DNA of 54,482 nt from Verrucomicrobiota bacterium (GTDB lineage Bacteria > Verrucomicrobiota > Verrucomicrobiia > Limisphaerales > JAEYXS01), in NCBI GenBank assembly GCA_023431185.1, contig JAEYXS010000077.1, positions 1 to 54,482 of the forward strand, in the 5' to 3' direction. Under the pieces are notes generated by a model. The model saw only the letters and a program-made list of their open reading frames with translations. It was not told where the DNA came from and made no database searches. This document shows, in pieces, positions 42,506 to 51,016 of the stretch (positions within the stretch are counted from its first letter, which is position 1; every line of letters begins with the position of its first letter). A program made the translations under genes and the position numbers.

Positions 42506-45256
42506 ATGAGCACGCCGCATAATCTCTTCAATACGCTGCAATCTTTCGACCTTGGGAACGGGAAAAAGGGCAAGTTTTACTCTCTCCCCGCGTTGGAACA
42601 GGCCGGAGTCGGCCCCATCTCCAAGCTGCCGGTCTCCGTCCGCATCGTCCTCGAATCCGTCCTGCGTAACTGCGACGGTCTCAAGGTGCAGGAAGCGAAC
42701 GTGAAGGAACTGGCGAACTGGAAGCCAAACGAAGCCCGCACCGCCGAGATTCCCTTCGTGGTCGCGCGTATCGTGCTGCAAGACTTCACTGGTGTGCCGC
42801 TGCTGGTGGACCTCGCCGCCATGCGCACCGCCGTGGCGAAGATCGGCAAGAACCCGAAGATCATCGAGCCGCTCGTGCCCGTGGACCTCGTGGTGGATCA
42901 CTCGGTGCAGGTGGACTTCGCCGGTAACGCCGAAGCGATGGCGAAGAATCTCGATCTCGAATTCTCCCGTAACCGCGAGCGCTACCAGTTCCTGAAGTGG
43001 GGTATGCAGGCGTTCGATACCTTCAAGGTCGTGCCGCCGGGCATCGGTATCGTGCATCAGGTGAACTTGGAATATCTCGCCAAGGGCGTGCTGAATGCGA
43101 ACGGCGTTTATTATCCGGACACGTTGGTGGGTACTGATTCGCACACGACGATGATCAATGGTTTGGGCATCGTGGGTTGGGGTGTCGGTGGTATCGAAGC
43201 CGAGGCCGGTATGCTCGGTCAGCCGGTCTATTTCCTCACGCCGGATGTCGTGGGCGTGCACATGACGGGTGCCATCCGCGAAGGCGTGACCGCTACGGAC
43301 GTGGCGTTGACCGTCACACAGATGCTCCGCAAGGCGAAGGTGGTGGGCAAGTTCGTCGAGTTCTTCGGTCCGGGCGCAGCCGCGTTGCCGCTGGTGGATC
43401 GTGCGACCATCGCGAACATGGCTCCGGAATACGGCGCGACGATGGGCTTCTTCCCGATCGATGCCGAGTGCGTGAATTACCTGAAGGGCACGGGCCGCTC
43501 CGAAGCCGCCTGCCAGGCATACGAGAATTACTACAAGGCGCAGGGCCTGTGGGGCATCCCGAACATGGGCGATGTGGAATACTCCCAGATCGTGGAGCTG
43601 GACCTCAGCACGGTGGTGCCGAGCGTGGCCGGTCCGAAGCGTCCGCAAGACCGCATCGAACTGGGCAACCTGCAGCGCGAGTTCTTCAAGGCGTTCCAAC
43701 GCCCGACGACCGACAACGGTTTCGGCAAGACGCGCAAGGAATACAGCAAGTCCGTGAAGCTGGAGATGGCGGACAAGAAGAAGGCAACGGTCGGCACGGG
43801 CTCCGTGCTCATCGCGGCCATCACAAGCTGCACGAACACCTCGAACCCGAGCGTGATGCTCGCGGCCGGCTTGCTCGCGAAGAAGGCCGTGGAAAAAGGC
43901 CTGAAGGTGAACCCGGCCGTGAAGGCATCCCTCGCCCCCGGATCGCGCGTGGTGACGGATTACCTCAAGAAGACCGGCCTGCAACCGTACCTGAACAAGC
44001 TGCGCTTCAACACGGTCGGCTACGGCTGCACGACGTGCATCGGCAACTCGGGTCCGCTGGACCCAGCTATCGAAGATGTCATCGTGAAGAACGATCTCAT
44101 CACGGCCAGCGTGCTCTCAGGCAATCGTAATTTCGAAGCGCGTGTGCATCAGAACATCAAGTCGAACTTCCTGATGTCGCCGCCGTTGGTGGTGGCGTTC
44201 GCCCTCGCGGGCCGCGTGGATATCGACCTGAGCTGCGAACCGCTCGGCAAGGACAAGGAAGGCGAACCCGTCTATCTCGCGGACATCTGGCCGACGCTCA
44301 CCGAAGTCAGCGATGCGATGAAGTCCGCGCTGAAGCCGGAAGTCTTCCGCAAGCTCTACAAGGATTTCGCCGCGCAGAACCCGAAGTGGAACGAGATCCC
44401 GTCCAGCGTGGGCAACGTCTACGAATGGGACCGTCAGTCCACCTACATTCAGGAGCCGCCGTTCTTCACGGACTTCTCCATGCAGCCCGGCACGATCAAG
44501 CCGATCACCGGCGCGCGTCCGCTCGGTATCTTCGGTGATTCCGTCACGACGGATCACATCAGCCCGGCTGGTGCCATCAAGAAGGCGTCGCCCGCAGGCA
44601 AGTTCCTCGGTGAGAACGGCGTGGAGTTCGCGGACTTCAACAGCTACGGCTCACGTCGTGGTAACGACCGCATCATGACGCGTGGCACGTTCGCGAATGT
44701 GCGCATCAAGAACCTGATGTGCCCGGGCGTGGAAGGCGGCTACACGGTTTACTACGGCAGCAAGGACGTGCCCGCCACGGACAAGCCAATCACCGTGAGC
44801 GAAGGCAAGCCGACGTTCATCTATGACGCGTGCATGGCTTACAAGCAGGACGGCGTGCCGTTGATCATCCTCGCCGGTCAGGAATACGGCACGGGCTCGA
44901 GCCGCGATTGGGCCGCGAAAGGCACGAATCTCCTCGGCGTGAAAGTCGTGGTGGCGCAGAGCTTCGAGCGCATCCATCGCAGCAACTTGGTGGGCATGGG
45001 CGTGCTGCCCTTGCAGTTCAAGGAAGGCACGACCGCGCAGACGCTCAAGCTGACCGGCACCGAGACGTATGACGTCGTCGGCCTGAGCCCAGACGTGAAG
45101 CCGCAGCAAGACCTGACGCTCAAGATCACGCGCAAAGACGGCTCCGTGGAGAACGTGACGGTGACCTGCCGCATCGATACCCCGATCGAGATCGACTACT
45201 ACCAGCACGGCGGCATCCTGCCGTATGTGTTGCGTCAGTTGATGGCGAAGGCGTAA
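42506..45256 (+). CDS. acnA: Aconitate hydratase A
   Basis: 916 residues, close to the 891 of E. coli AcnA. It interconverts citrate and isocitrate in the TCA cycle. The [4Fe-4S] ligands are Cys442 (ITSCTNTSNPS), Cys508 and Cys511 (GYGCTTCIGNSGPL), with the same 66 and 3 residue spacing as in E. coli. Other blocks are LVGTDSHTTMINGLG, GDSVTTDHISPAG and GTGSSRDWAAKG. No iron-responsive leader was recognised. A bidirectional terminator follows. Confidence 0.97.
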   Translation: MSTPHNLFNTLQSFDLGNGKKGKFYSLPALEQAGVGPISKLPVSVRIVLESVLRNCDGLKVQEANVKELANWKPNEARTAEIPFVVARIVLQDFTGVPLLVDLAAMRTAVAKIGKNPKIIEPLVPVDLVVDHSVQVDFAGNAEAMAKNLDLEFSRNRERYQFLKWGMQAFDTFKVVPPGIGIVHQVNLEYLAKGVLNANGVYYPDTLVGTDSHTTMINGLGIVGWGVGGIEAEAGMLGQPVYFLTPDVVGVHMTGAIREGVTATDVALTVTQMLRKAKVVGKFVEFFGPGAAALPLVDRATIANMAPEYGATMGFFPIDAECVNYLKGTGRSEAACQAYENYYKAQGLWGIPNMGDVEYSQIVELDLSTVVPSVAGPKRPQDRIELGNLQREFFKAFQRPTTDNGFGKTRKEYSKSVKLEMADKKKATVGTGSVLIAAITSCTNTSNPSVMLAAGLLAKKAVEKGLKVNPAVKASLAPGSRVVTDYLKKTGLQPYLNKLRFNTVGYGCTTCIGNSGPLDPAIEDVIVKNDLITASVLSGNRNFEARVHQNIKSNFLMSPPLVVAFALAGRVDIDLSCEPLGKDKEGEPVYLADIWPTLTEVSDAMKSALKPEVFRKLYKDFAAQNPKWNEIPSSVGNVYEWDRQSTYIQEPPFFTDFSMQPGTIKPITGARPLGIFGDSVTTDHISPAGAIKKASPAGKFLGENGVEFADFNSYGSRRGNDRIMTRGTFANVRIKNLMCPGVEGGYTVYYGSKDVPATDKPITVSEGKPTFIYDACMAYKQDGVPLIILAGQEYGTGSSRDWAAKGTNLLGVKVVVAQSFERIHRSNLVGMGVLPLQFKEGTTAQTLKLTGTETYDVVGLSPDVKPQQDLTLKITRKDGSVENVTVTCRIDTPIEIDYYQHGGILPYVLRQLMAKA

Positions 45257-45300
45257 GGCCGGAGTGCCGGTCTCCGACCCGGCGCGAACATCAAATTCAA

Positions 45301-45330
45301 AACGCCGCGTTGAGTTATCAACGCGGCGTT
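45301..45330. terminator. Bidirectional intrinsic terminator between acnA and aroF
   Basis: A 13-base perfect stem (AACGCCGCGTTGA and its complement) with a four-base loop, followed by TTTTC on the plus strand and flanked by A-rich sequence for the minus strand. It serves both convergent genes. Confidence 0.9.
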
Positions 45331-45353
45331 TTCATTGTTATTTTACTGAACTG

Positions 45354-46370
45354 CTATTCCCGGCCCACCGCCGCCAACAGCGGCTGCAATTCCTTCACCA
45401 GCTTCGCGAAGCCTTCCAGCGTCACTTGTTGTGCGCCATCACTGAGTGCTTCGGCGGGATTCGGATGCACTTCAATGATAAGGGCGTCGGCACCCATGGC
45501 CACGGCGCCTTTGCACATCGCGGAGACGAGCTCGGCGCGGCCAGCACCCTGGCTCGGATCGATGACGATGGGGCAGTGCGATTCCTTCTTGATGATCGGC
45601 ACGGCTGTGAGGTCCAGCGTGTTGCGGGTGTAGGTCTCGAAGGTGCGGATGCCGCGTTCGCAGAACATCAGGTTCGGATTCTCGTTGGCGAGGACGTACT
45701 CGCCCGCCAGCAACCATTCCTCGATCTTCATCGAGAGGCCGCGTTTGAGCATGACGGGTTTGCCGGTCTTGCCGGCGGCGATGAGCAATTGGAAATTCTG
45801 GGCGTTGCGTGCACCGATCTGGAGGATGTCAGCGTATTCCGCCACCATGTCCACGTGCTGTTCGGAGAGCAGTTCCGTGATGACGGCGAGACCGGTTTCC
45901 TTGCGCGCCTTGGCGAGCAGCTTCAGGCCCTTCTCGCCGAGACCTTGGAACTCGTACGGTGATGTCCGTGGCTTGAACGCACCACCTCGCAAAATGGTGG
46001 CCCCGGCTGCTTTAACCGCATGGGCAGTAGTGAGCAATTGCTTCTCGCTCTCCACGGAGCAAGGACCCGCCATGATCTGCACCTTCTTGCCGCCGATGAC
46101 GATGTCCTTGCCCACCTTGATGGTGGAGTTCGCCGGATGTGCCTCGCGGCTGACCAGCTTGAAGCGCTTCTGGATGGGCATGACGCTCTCCACCTGAGCG
46201 AAGCTCGTGAGCGTCTCCAGCGTGTGGTTCTTGCGTTCGTCACCGATGGCGCCGATGACGGTGCGCGCGACGCCACGCATGACGTGGGGCTTGTAGCCCA
46301 GCTTGCGGATCTCACGGAGCACAGCCTGTTCGTCCTTACGGGTGACGTTCGGTCTTAATACGATGATCAT
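45354..46370 (-). CDS. aroF: 3-deoxy-7-phosphoheptulonate (DAHP) synthase
   Basis: 338 residues: an N-terminal ferredoxin-like regulatory domain (about 1-70, MIIVLRPNVTRKDEQAVLREI) and a class I-beta barrel. The active-site block is AGPCSVES with Cys104, then ILRGGAFKPRTSPYEFQG and later IVIDPSQGAGR and ADALIIEVHP. The enzyme condenses PEP and erythrose 4-phosphate, the first step to aromatic amino acids. The ferredoxin-like domain is the usual feedback-control site in this subclass. A terminator with a possible antiterminator lies 45 bases upstream of the start. Confidence 0.95.
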   Translation of the reverse strand: MIIVLRPNVTRKDEQAVLREIRKLGYKPHVMRGVARTVIGAIGDERKNHTLETLTSFAQVESVMPIQKRFKLVSREAHPANSTIKVGKDIVIGGKKVQIMAGPCSVESEKQLLTTAHAVKAAGATILRGGAFKPRTSPYEFQGLGEKGLKLLAKARKETGLAVITELLSEQHVDMVAEYADILQIGARNAQNFQLLIAAGKTGKPVMLKRGLSMKIEEWLLAGEYVLANENPNLMFCERGIRTFETYTRNTLDLTAVPIIKKESHCPIVIDPSQGAGRAELVSAMCKGAVAMGADALIIEVHPNPAEALSDGAQQVTLEGFAKLVKELQPLLAAVGRE

Positions 46371-46414
46371 AATGTCTGCTGCTTTCTGGTCCGATGATTC
46401 ACACTGCGGGGCGA

Positions 46415-46447
46415 CAAATAAAAAACCGCAGGTGATTCACCTGCGGT
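46415..46447 (-). terminator. Terminator or attenuator in the aroF leader
   Basis: On the minus strand ACCGCAGGTG (46447-46438) pairs with CACCTGCGGT (46434-46425) around a 3-base loop, followed by TTTTTATTT. It lies between a predicted promoter (46516-46544) and aroF. An upstream CACTTGCG (46503-46496) could pair with CGCAGGTG of the first arm over eight bases and block the hairpin. It could instead simply end the ABM-protein gene transcript, whose stop is about 190 bases upstream. Confidence 0.7.
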
Positions 46448-46515
46448 TGAGTTTTCTATCCTGGGAAAGTCGCCATTCAATGGGACATCTCAACACGCAA
46501 GTGCGGCCGGCTATA

Positions 46516-46544
46516 ATAATAGCCGTTAAAGCCGAACCAGTAAA
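46516..46544 (-). promoter_or_regulatory. Predicted aroF promoter
   Basis: TTTACT (46544-46539), 17 bases, TATTAT (46521-46516), on the minus strand. The -10 overlaps a GGCTAT/ATAGCC palindrome (46509-46524) that could be an operator. Transcription would start near 46509, giving a leader of about 139 bases. Confidence 0.4.
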
Positions 46545-46638
46545 ATCGCGTATTAAGAGCGGTCACTGTTTGGAACGTAGCAGAGAAGTCGGAGTCGTCA
46601 ACGGGCAAGTTTCCGGCCAAATCCGCGGATTCCCCGGG

Positions 46639-46968
46639 TCATTTCCCATACGCCCGCTCCACTTTAGCCACCCGGAGGGCATAGTCCGCATACCAGACCT
46701 GCTTGCCCGTCTGCTGCGCCACTTGATGCTCCGAGTGCGCTTTCCAATGCTTGATATCATCCTCCGAGCGCCAATAAGAGACCGTGATACCCAGTCCGTC
46801 GGCTCCGCGCACCGACTCCACGCCCAGGAAGCCGGGCATGGTCGCCGCCAGCTCAACCATGCGGGCGGCCATGTGATCATAACCGCGATCCGCATCCGTG
46901 CGTTGCGAGGTGAAAATGACGGCGTAATACGGCGGCTCAGGGGTTTTGGCGAAGCCAGTGGTGGACAT
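46639..46968 (-). CDS. ABM-domain (antibiotic biosynthesis monooxygenase-like) protein
   Basis: 109 residues from ATG 46968, with GGAG 8 bases upstream; the longer frame to 47064 overlaps the glycosyltransferase gene and is rejected. The ferredoxin-like pattern (PYYAVIFTSQRT, MPGFLGVESVRG, ISYWRSEDDIKHWKAHSEH, with the conserved W-x-x-H) fits small ABM-fold proteins, some of which are heme-degrading or quinol monooxygenases. It lies 4 bases after the glycosyltransferase stop. Confidence 0.75.
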   Translation of the reverse strand: MSTTGFAKTPEPPYYAVIFTSQRTDADRGYDHMAARMVELAATMPGFLGVESVRGADGLGITVSYWRSEDDIKHWKAHSEHQVAQQTGKQVWYADYALRVAKVERAYGK

Positions 46969-46972
46969 GAGC

Positions 46973-47704
46973 TTATCTCCTTCCATCGTACCAGATCGCG
47001 GCGGTCTCAGCCTGTTTGAGGGTTTTGCCGCGGCTGAAAATCGTGCGGAGCATGAAGCGCACATGCTCGCTCTTCGTGTAGAGATGCGCCTTCCGCGCCG
47101 AGGTGATGAGCGGATGCTTCTTCAAGATGATGACTTCGCGTCCGCGTGCTTTCGCAAGTTTCTTCAAACGCTGGCTGAACTCGATCTCCTCGCTGGCGAA
47201 CAATTCGAGGCTGAAGCCGCCGAGTTCTCGAAAGGCGCTCGCCTCGCAATAGACGAACGAACCGGCCGCCCATTTTTGCCAGCGGCTGAGCTTGTTCCAA
47301 AATTCTGCGATCATGCCCACGCGTCCGATGTCCTGGTCCAGCTTCACAGCAGCGCCACCACCCAGAGCGCGACCGGCCGCGATGGTATCGGCAAGGTCGG
47401 CCAGCAACTCTTTGCTGGGATGCGAATCGGCATCCACGAAAAGAAACCACTCGCCCTGTGCGATGGAAGCGCCGGTATTGCGGGCGCGAGAAATCTGATT
47501 CTTCGGCTCGAAGACGACGCGGGCACCGGCGGCTTGGGCGATCTCGGTGGTGCGGTCTTTCGAGTTGTTATCGCAGACCACGAGTTCCCATTCCCAGCCG
47601 CGCTCGGTGAAGGCGGCGGCGGCATCCTTCATCGCGGCCAACGATTGCGCTATCAACTTCTCTTCGTTGAAGGCCGGGACGATGATGGAGATTTTGATGG
47701 GCAC
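46973..47704 (-). CDS. Family 2 glycosyltransferase
   Basis: 243 residues. The GT-A fold opens with ISIIVPAFNEEKLIAQSL; VVCDNNSKDRT and SRARNTGAS follow, and the metal-binding DxD is in FLFVDADSHP. It adds a sugar from a nucleotide donor to an unknown acceptor. No membrane segment is seen. It is followed directly by the ABM gene and preceded by the kinase-MurQ fusion, whose stop lies 21 bases upstream. Confidence 0.9.
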   Translation of the reverse strand: MPIKISIIVPAFNEEKLIAQSLAAMKDAAAAFTERGWEWELVVCDNNSKDRTTEIAQAAGARVVFEPKNQISRARNTGASIAQGEWFLFVDADSHPSKELLADLADTIAAGRALGGGAAVKLDQDIGRVGMIAEFWNKLSRWQKWAAGSFVYCEASAFRELGGFSLELFASEEIEFSQRLKKLAKARGREVIILKKHPLITSARKAHLYTKSEHVRFMLRTIFSRGKTLKQAETAAIWYDGRR

Positions 47705-47709
47705 AGGGG

Positions 47710-47739
47710 ATTTACGATCTTTGAATTACGATTTACGAA
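47710..47739. repeat. TTACGATTTACGA-type dispersed repeat, copy 2
   Basis: GATTTACGA then ATTACGATTTACGA, related to 5183-5210. The copy reaches into the last codons of the kinase-MurQ gene and supplies its stop. Confidence 0.4.
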
Positions 47740-49567
47740 CGGCGGACTTCCTAAGTTTATCACGCGCGGCCTTCACGTTCCAGCCGTTGCGCTCCAACTC
47801 GGCGAGGGCATCAGCGTAAGGGGCTCCAGTGAGCTCCACGACGATGCGGGCAGCGCGGTCGCGCAGCTTCACGTTGCTGGGGTTCAGGTCCACCATCAGG
47901 TTGCCCACCACGCGACCGGTCTGGACCATCGCGAGGGTGGTGAACATGTTCAGGATCAGTTTCGTGGCCGTGCCGGATTTCAAACGAGTCGATCCAGTCA
48001 GCACTTCCGGCCCGATCTGAGGCGCGATGACAACATCAGGCTTAAACTTCGGTTCAATGATGAGGTTGGGATTCAGGCACACCAGCGCGGTTTTGGCGCG
48101 CCGTTTCTTCGCTTCGGCCAAGGCACCCCAGACGAAGGGGGTGCGACCACTGGCAGCGATGCCGACCACGACATCCTTCGCCGTGATGCCGCGATACTGG
48201 ATGGCGCGTGCGCCCGCTTCCACGTCATCCTCGGCACCTTCCACCGCGGTGAAGATGGCCCGTTGACCACCGGCGATGATGCCTTGCACCCACTCAGGCG
48301 GAGTGCGGAAGGTGGGGGGACATTCGCTGGCATCAAGAATGCCGAGACGACCACTGGTGCCCGCACCCGCGTAGAATAAACGGCCACCGCGTTTGAACGC
48401 CTTGGCTGCCCACGCCACCACCTGCGCGATCTTTTCTTTCTCGGGCAAAATGGCGGCGGGCAATTTCGCGTCTTCGGACAACATCAGTTCCACCGCCTTC
48501 ACGATGGGCAGTTCATCCAGTTTCGTGGAGAGCGGATTGCGTTGCTCGGTAGGCGAGAGCGCGGATGATTTCGGAATGGGAGAAAGCGGTACTTTAGCTG
48601 CTTTTGAAGAAACTTTTTTGGCAGTAGAAGATGAAACTTTCCCGGAGGAAGCGAGCCGCTTCGCCAATTCAATCGCACCAAAGACACCGCCACGGTTCTG
48701 CTTCAAGACCACAGCCTTGGGCCAGCGTTCTTGGATGAGTTTACCAACCTTCGCCGCGAACTTTGGCTGCTTCATCAGGACGCTGCCGGAAAGCAAGAAC
48801 TCCACGGGAGCGGATTTGCGAGCTAGCTTCGCGGCGCAGGCCACAGCGTCTTTCGCCAGGCTGTGCACGGCTCCTTCCAAGATGTCGCGCGCGGTCTCAT
48901 CCTTCTCCTGCGCGGCGGCGAAGACCTCAATGGCGAGGGCGGCGATCTCCTGTTTGGGCGCTTGCTGCACCCAGCCAATGAGGTCGTTGGGCTCGTTCAG
49001 TTGCAAGGCGCGCAAGATACGCTGGCCGAGCGTGGACCACTCGCCATCGCGATCCAGATAATACACACACGCCTTCAAGCCACGCAGACCGATCTCATAC
49101 CCGCTGCCTTTATCACCCAGTATGTGACCCCAGCCGCCGACCTTGCCCGTGGTGCCATCGGGCGCTTGGCCGAAGCAGCAGGAGCCGGTGCCGCTCAAGA
49201 CGAGCACGCGGGGCAGGGGCTTCTTCGGATTGCTGAAGGGCTCGGCAAGCAAAGCGGTCTCCAGATCATTCGTCGGGTGGCAGGGGATACCGGGCCATAC
49301 TTGCGCCGCCGCTTTCACAATGCGTTCGCGATCTGCCGCCGTGCGCGCTCCGGCCATGCCGATGCCGATGGCGGCAGGTGTTTCTGGCAGGCTGGGCAGG
49401 GAACGGAAATGTTTCAGCAACTGTTCATCGTTGAGCAGGCGCAGATTGGCAGGACCGGCCTCGTGCTGCAGGGCGATTTCACCCGCAGTATTCGCGAGAC
49501 AGACGGTGGTGCGGGTGCCTCCCGCTTCAATACCAAGATAAAATGGACCGGACACACTAGACGGCAT
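47726..49567 (-). CDS. murQ: Fused BadF-type amino-sugar kinase and MurNAc-6-phosphate etherase (MurQ)
   Basis: 613 residues in two enzymes. Residues 1-310 are a BadF/BadG-type kinase: YLGIEAGGTRTTVCLAN (phosphate loop), LVLSGTGSCCFG and GGWGHILGDKGSGYEIG, as in N-acetylglucosamine and MurK-type kinases. A Ser/Lys/Pro linker (about 311-350) leads to MurQ, with RLFYAGAGTSGRLGILDASE (the catalytic Glu of ASECPPTF) and the second catalytic Glu in VEGAEDD, then GIAASGRTPFVWG. If the kinase accepts MurNAc, one chain would convert MurNAc to MurNAc-6-P and then to GlcNAc-6-P plus D-lactate, for peptidoglycan recycling. MurK and MurQ are normally separate proteins. Kinase specificity is inferred. Confidence 0.9.
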   Translation of the reverse strand: MPSSVSGPFYLGIEAGGTRTTVCLANTAGEIALQHEAGPANLRLLNDEQLLKHFRSLPSLPETPAAIGIGMAGARTAADRERIVKAAAQVWPGIPCHPTNDLETALLAEPFSNPKKPLPRVLVLSGTGSCCFGQAPDGTTGKVGGWGHILGDKGSGYEIGLRGLKACVYYLDRDGEWSTLGQRILRALQLNEPNDLIGWVQQAPKQEIAALAIEVFAAAQEKDETARDILEGAVHSLAKDAVACAAKLARKSAPVEFLLSGSVLMKQPKFAAKVGKLIQERWPKAVVLKQNRGGVFGAIELAKRLASSGKVSSSTAKKVSSKAAKVPLSPIPKSSALSPTEQRNPLSTKLDELPIVKAVELMLSEDAKLPAAILPEKEKIAQVVAWAAKAFKRGGRLFYAGAGTSGRLGILDASECPPTFRTPPEWVQGIIAGGQRAIFTAVEGAEDDVEAGARAIQYRGITAKDVVVGIAASGRTPFVWGALAEAKKRRAKTALVCLNPNLIIEPKFKPDVVIAPQIGPEVLTGSTRLKSGTATKLILNMFTTLAMVQTGRVVGNLMVDLNPSNVKLRDRAARIVVELTGAPYADALAELERNGWNVKAARDKLRKSAVRKS

Positions 49568-49612
49568 GCGCCGAGTATTCCGAGACGGCTGCGGCTGGCA
49601 AGCGGATAGGGA

Positions 49613-50092
49613 TCACTTGATCTTCTTCGCCACCGCCTCCAGTTGGTTTGTGCAGATGCCCCAGCCTTCGTGAAAGCCCATCTTCTCGTGCGTTTCCTTG
49701 CTTTCCACGGACCAATGGCGCGCCCGGGCCGTGTATTTCGTCTTGCCGTTGCCTGCATCCTCGAACGTCAGGATGAGGGTCATGAAAGGGTTGCCGGAGG
49801 GTTCCCATGCTGTCGTATAAGCATCCGTGGAGACGATCTTCTCGTTCGGGATCACTTCCAGATACACGCCGGGATTCGGCATATCCACACCTTCCGGGCT
49901 GCGCATGACGAAAAGCGCGGAGCCGCCGGGGCGCACATCCATCTCCACATGTGGTGTGGTCCAAGGCAGTGGCGCGAACCATTGCTTTGCCAGTTCCGGC
50001 GTGGTCCAAGCCTTGTAAACCGCCTCGCGCGGGGCATCGATGATGCGGGTGAGGACGAGTTCGCGGTCAGCCGGGAAGTTGTCAGTGGTCAT
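49613..50092 (-). CDS. SRPBCC/AHSA1-domain protein
   Basis: 159 residues with the AHSA1 opening RELVLTRIIDAPREAVYKAW and the following TPELAKQWFAPLPW, then GTVE-like strands and a final long helix (HEGWGICTNQLEAVAKK). The fold binds a small hydrophobic ligand in a cavity; many members are encoded with an ArsR regulator, which is not seen here. It starts 46 bases upstream of the kinase-MurQ gene. Function unknown. Confidence 0.85.
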   Translation of the reverse strand: MTTDNFPADRELVLTRIIDAPREAVYKAWTTPELAKQWFAPLPWTTPHVEMDVRPGGSALFVMRSPEGVDMPNPGVYLEVIPNEKIVSTDAYTTAWEPSGNPFMTLILTFEDAGNGKTKYTARARHWSVESKETHEKMGFHEGWGICTNQLEAVAKKIK

Positions 50093-50321
50093 ATCCTAAA
50101 TCAATTTAGTGGTTCGTCTTGCTGTTACGGTGCTTCATATCACCGCGTTTTCGATGATTCAACGAACGACGAGACCGTCGCAGGACATTTTCGCGGGAAA
50201 TTTTTGAGCGCATTTTCCAGAAGCCCACCAAAAGCGATGCGCCCAGACCGGCAAGGTTATCATTCACGACAGCCTTTTACCCGGTCGGAGCGCGTATGCA
50301 CCTTTTACCACCAGATGCTAT

Positions 50322-50849
50322 TTACTTGCTCACAGCCCCTTTCGCCCTCGTGCCCACCATCGGCAGTTTGCTGTTATTCACATCCGTGAGCGGGCCCAGT
50401 TCATAAACGTTCGTGTAGCCGTAGCTATAGAGGGTATTGAACGTGTAGATGTTCAAGGATGCCGGGGCCGCCTTGGAAGCAAAGGCATGCGGCTCGTTCA
50501 GGAAGTTGTTGTTGCAGTAGATGAGCACCCGCGTGTTCTTCGCGGGGATGATCTGCGCGAGCGTTTCCGCGGTCACATCCGTCAGGGCGAGGTGCTTGGC
50601 GCCTTTGATATGGAGCAGGTCATACTTGTCCTTCGTGCGGGCGTCGTAGATGACTGTCGCGGGATCGGCAGCGAGTTTGAGGAACTGCTCCTCGGTGACG
50701 CGTCGTTGGGCGCGCAGTTCACCGACTTTTTTGGCATCCTTGAGGAAGGTCTGGTAATCGATCAGGCGGTTGGGGATTTTTTCCGCGCCTTCAGTGAGCG
50801 TGGTGAAGCTGAAGGCTAGAGCGAGCAACAAAGCAGAGGTTGTTTTCAT
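50322..50849 (-). CDS. Periplasmic rhodanese-like protein with atypical loop
   Basis: 175 residues with a signal peptide (about 1-22). The rhodanese fold shows DPATVIYDARTKDKYDLLHIKGAKHLAL (read in parts) and the active Cys at 112 in VLIYCNNNFLN. The usual CxxGxR/S loop is replaced by CNNNFLN followed by EPHAFASKA, so sulfur-transfer activity is uncertain. It stands alone. Confidence 0.8.
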   Translation of the reverse strand: MKTTSALLLALAFSFTTLTEGAEKIPNRLIDYQTFLKDAKKVGELRAQRRVTEEQFLKLAADPATVIYDARTKDKYDLLHIKGAKHLALTDVTAETLAQIIPAKNTRVLIYCNNNFLNEPHAFASKAAPASLNIYTFNTLYSYGYTNVYELGPLTDVNNSKLPMVGTRAKGAVSK

Positions 50850-50955
50850 GCGGCCAGCCTAGGCTGGACCAGCGCAAGAGTTGTCAGGGAACTGCAAGGA
50901 AATTGTAAAAATATGGTGATGATACCCGCCAATACAGCAGCTTGTTTCGATTGAC

Positions 50956-50989
50956 GAAAAAGCCGGTGGAGCCCGAGGCGCCACCGGCT
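50956..50989 (-). terminator. Intrinsic terminator of the AIM24 operon
   Basis: AGCCGGTGG (50989-50981 on the minus strand) pairs with CCACCGGCT (50969-50961) around an 11-base loop, followed by TTTTTC. It lies 28 bases after the last AIM24 gene. Confidence 0.85.
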
Positions 50990-51016
50990 CAATGTCAGCG
51001 ATCTTCCAGCAGCGGT

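Noticed and set aside
42482..43984. Minus-strand frame of 500 codons opposite aconitase
   Set aside because: AcnA on the plus strand is certain; the opposite frame is a mirror.
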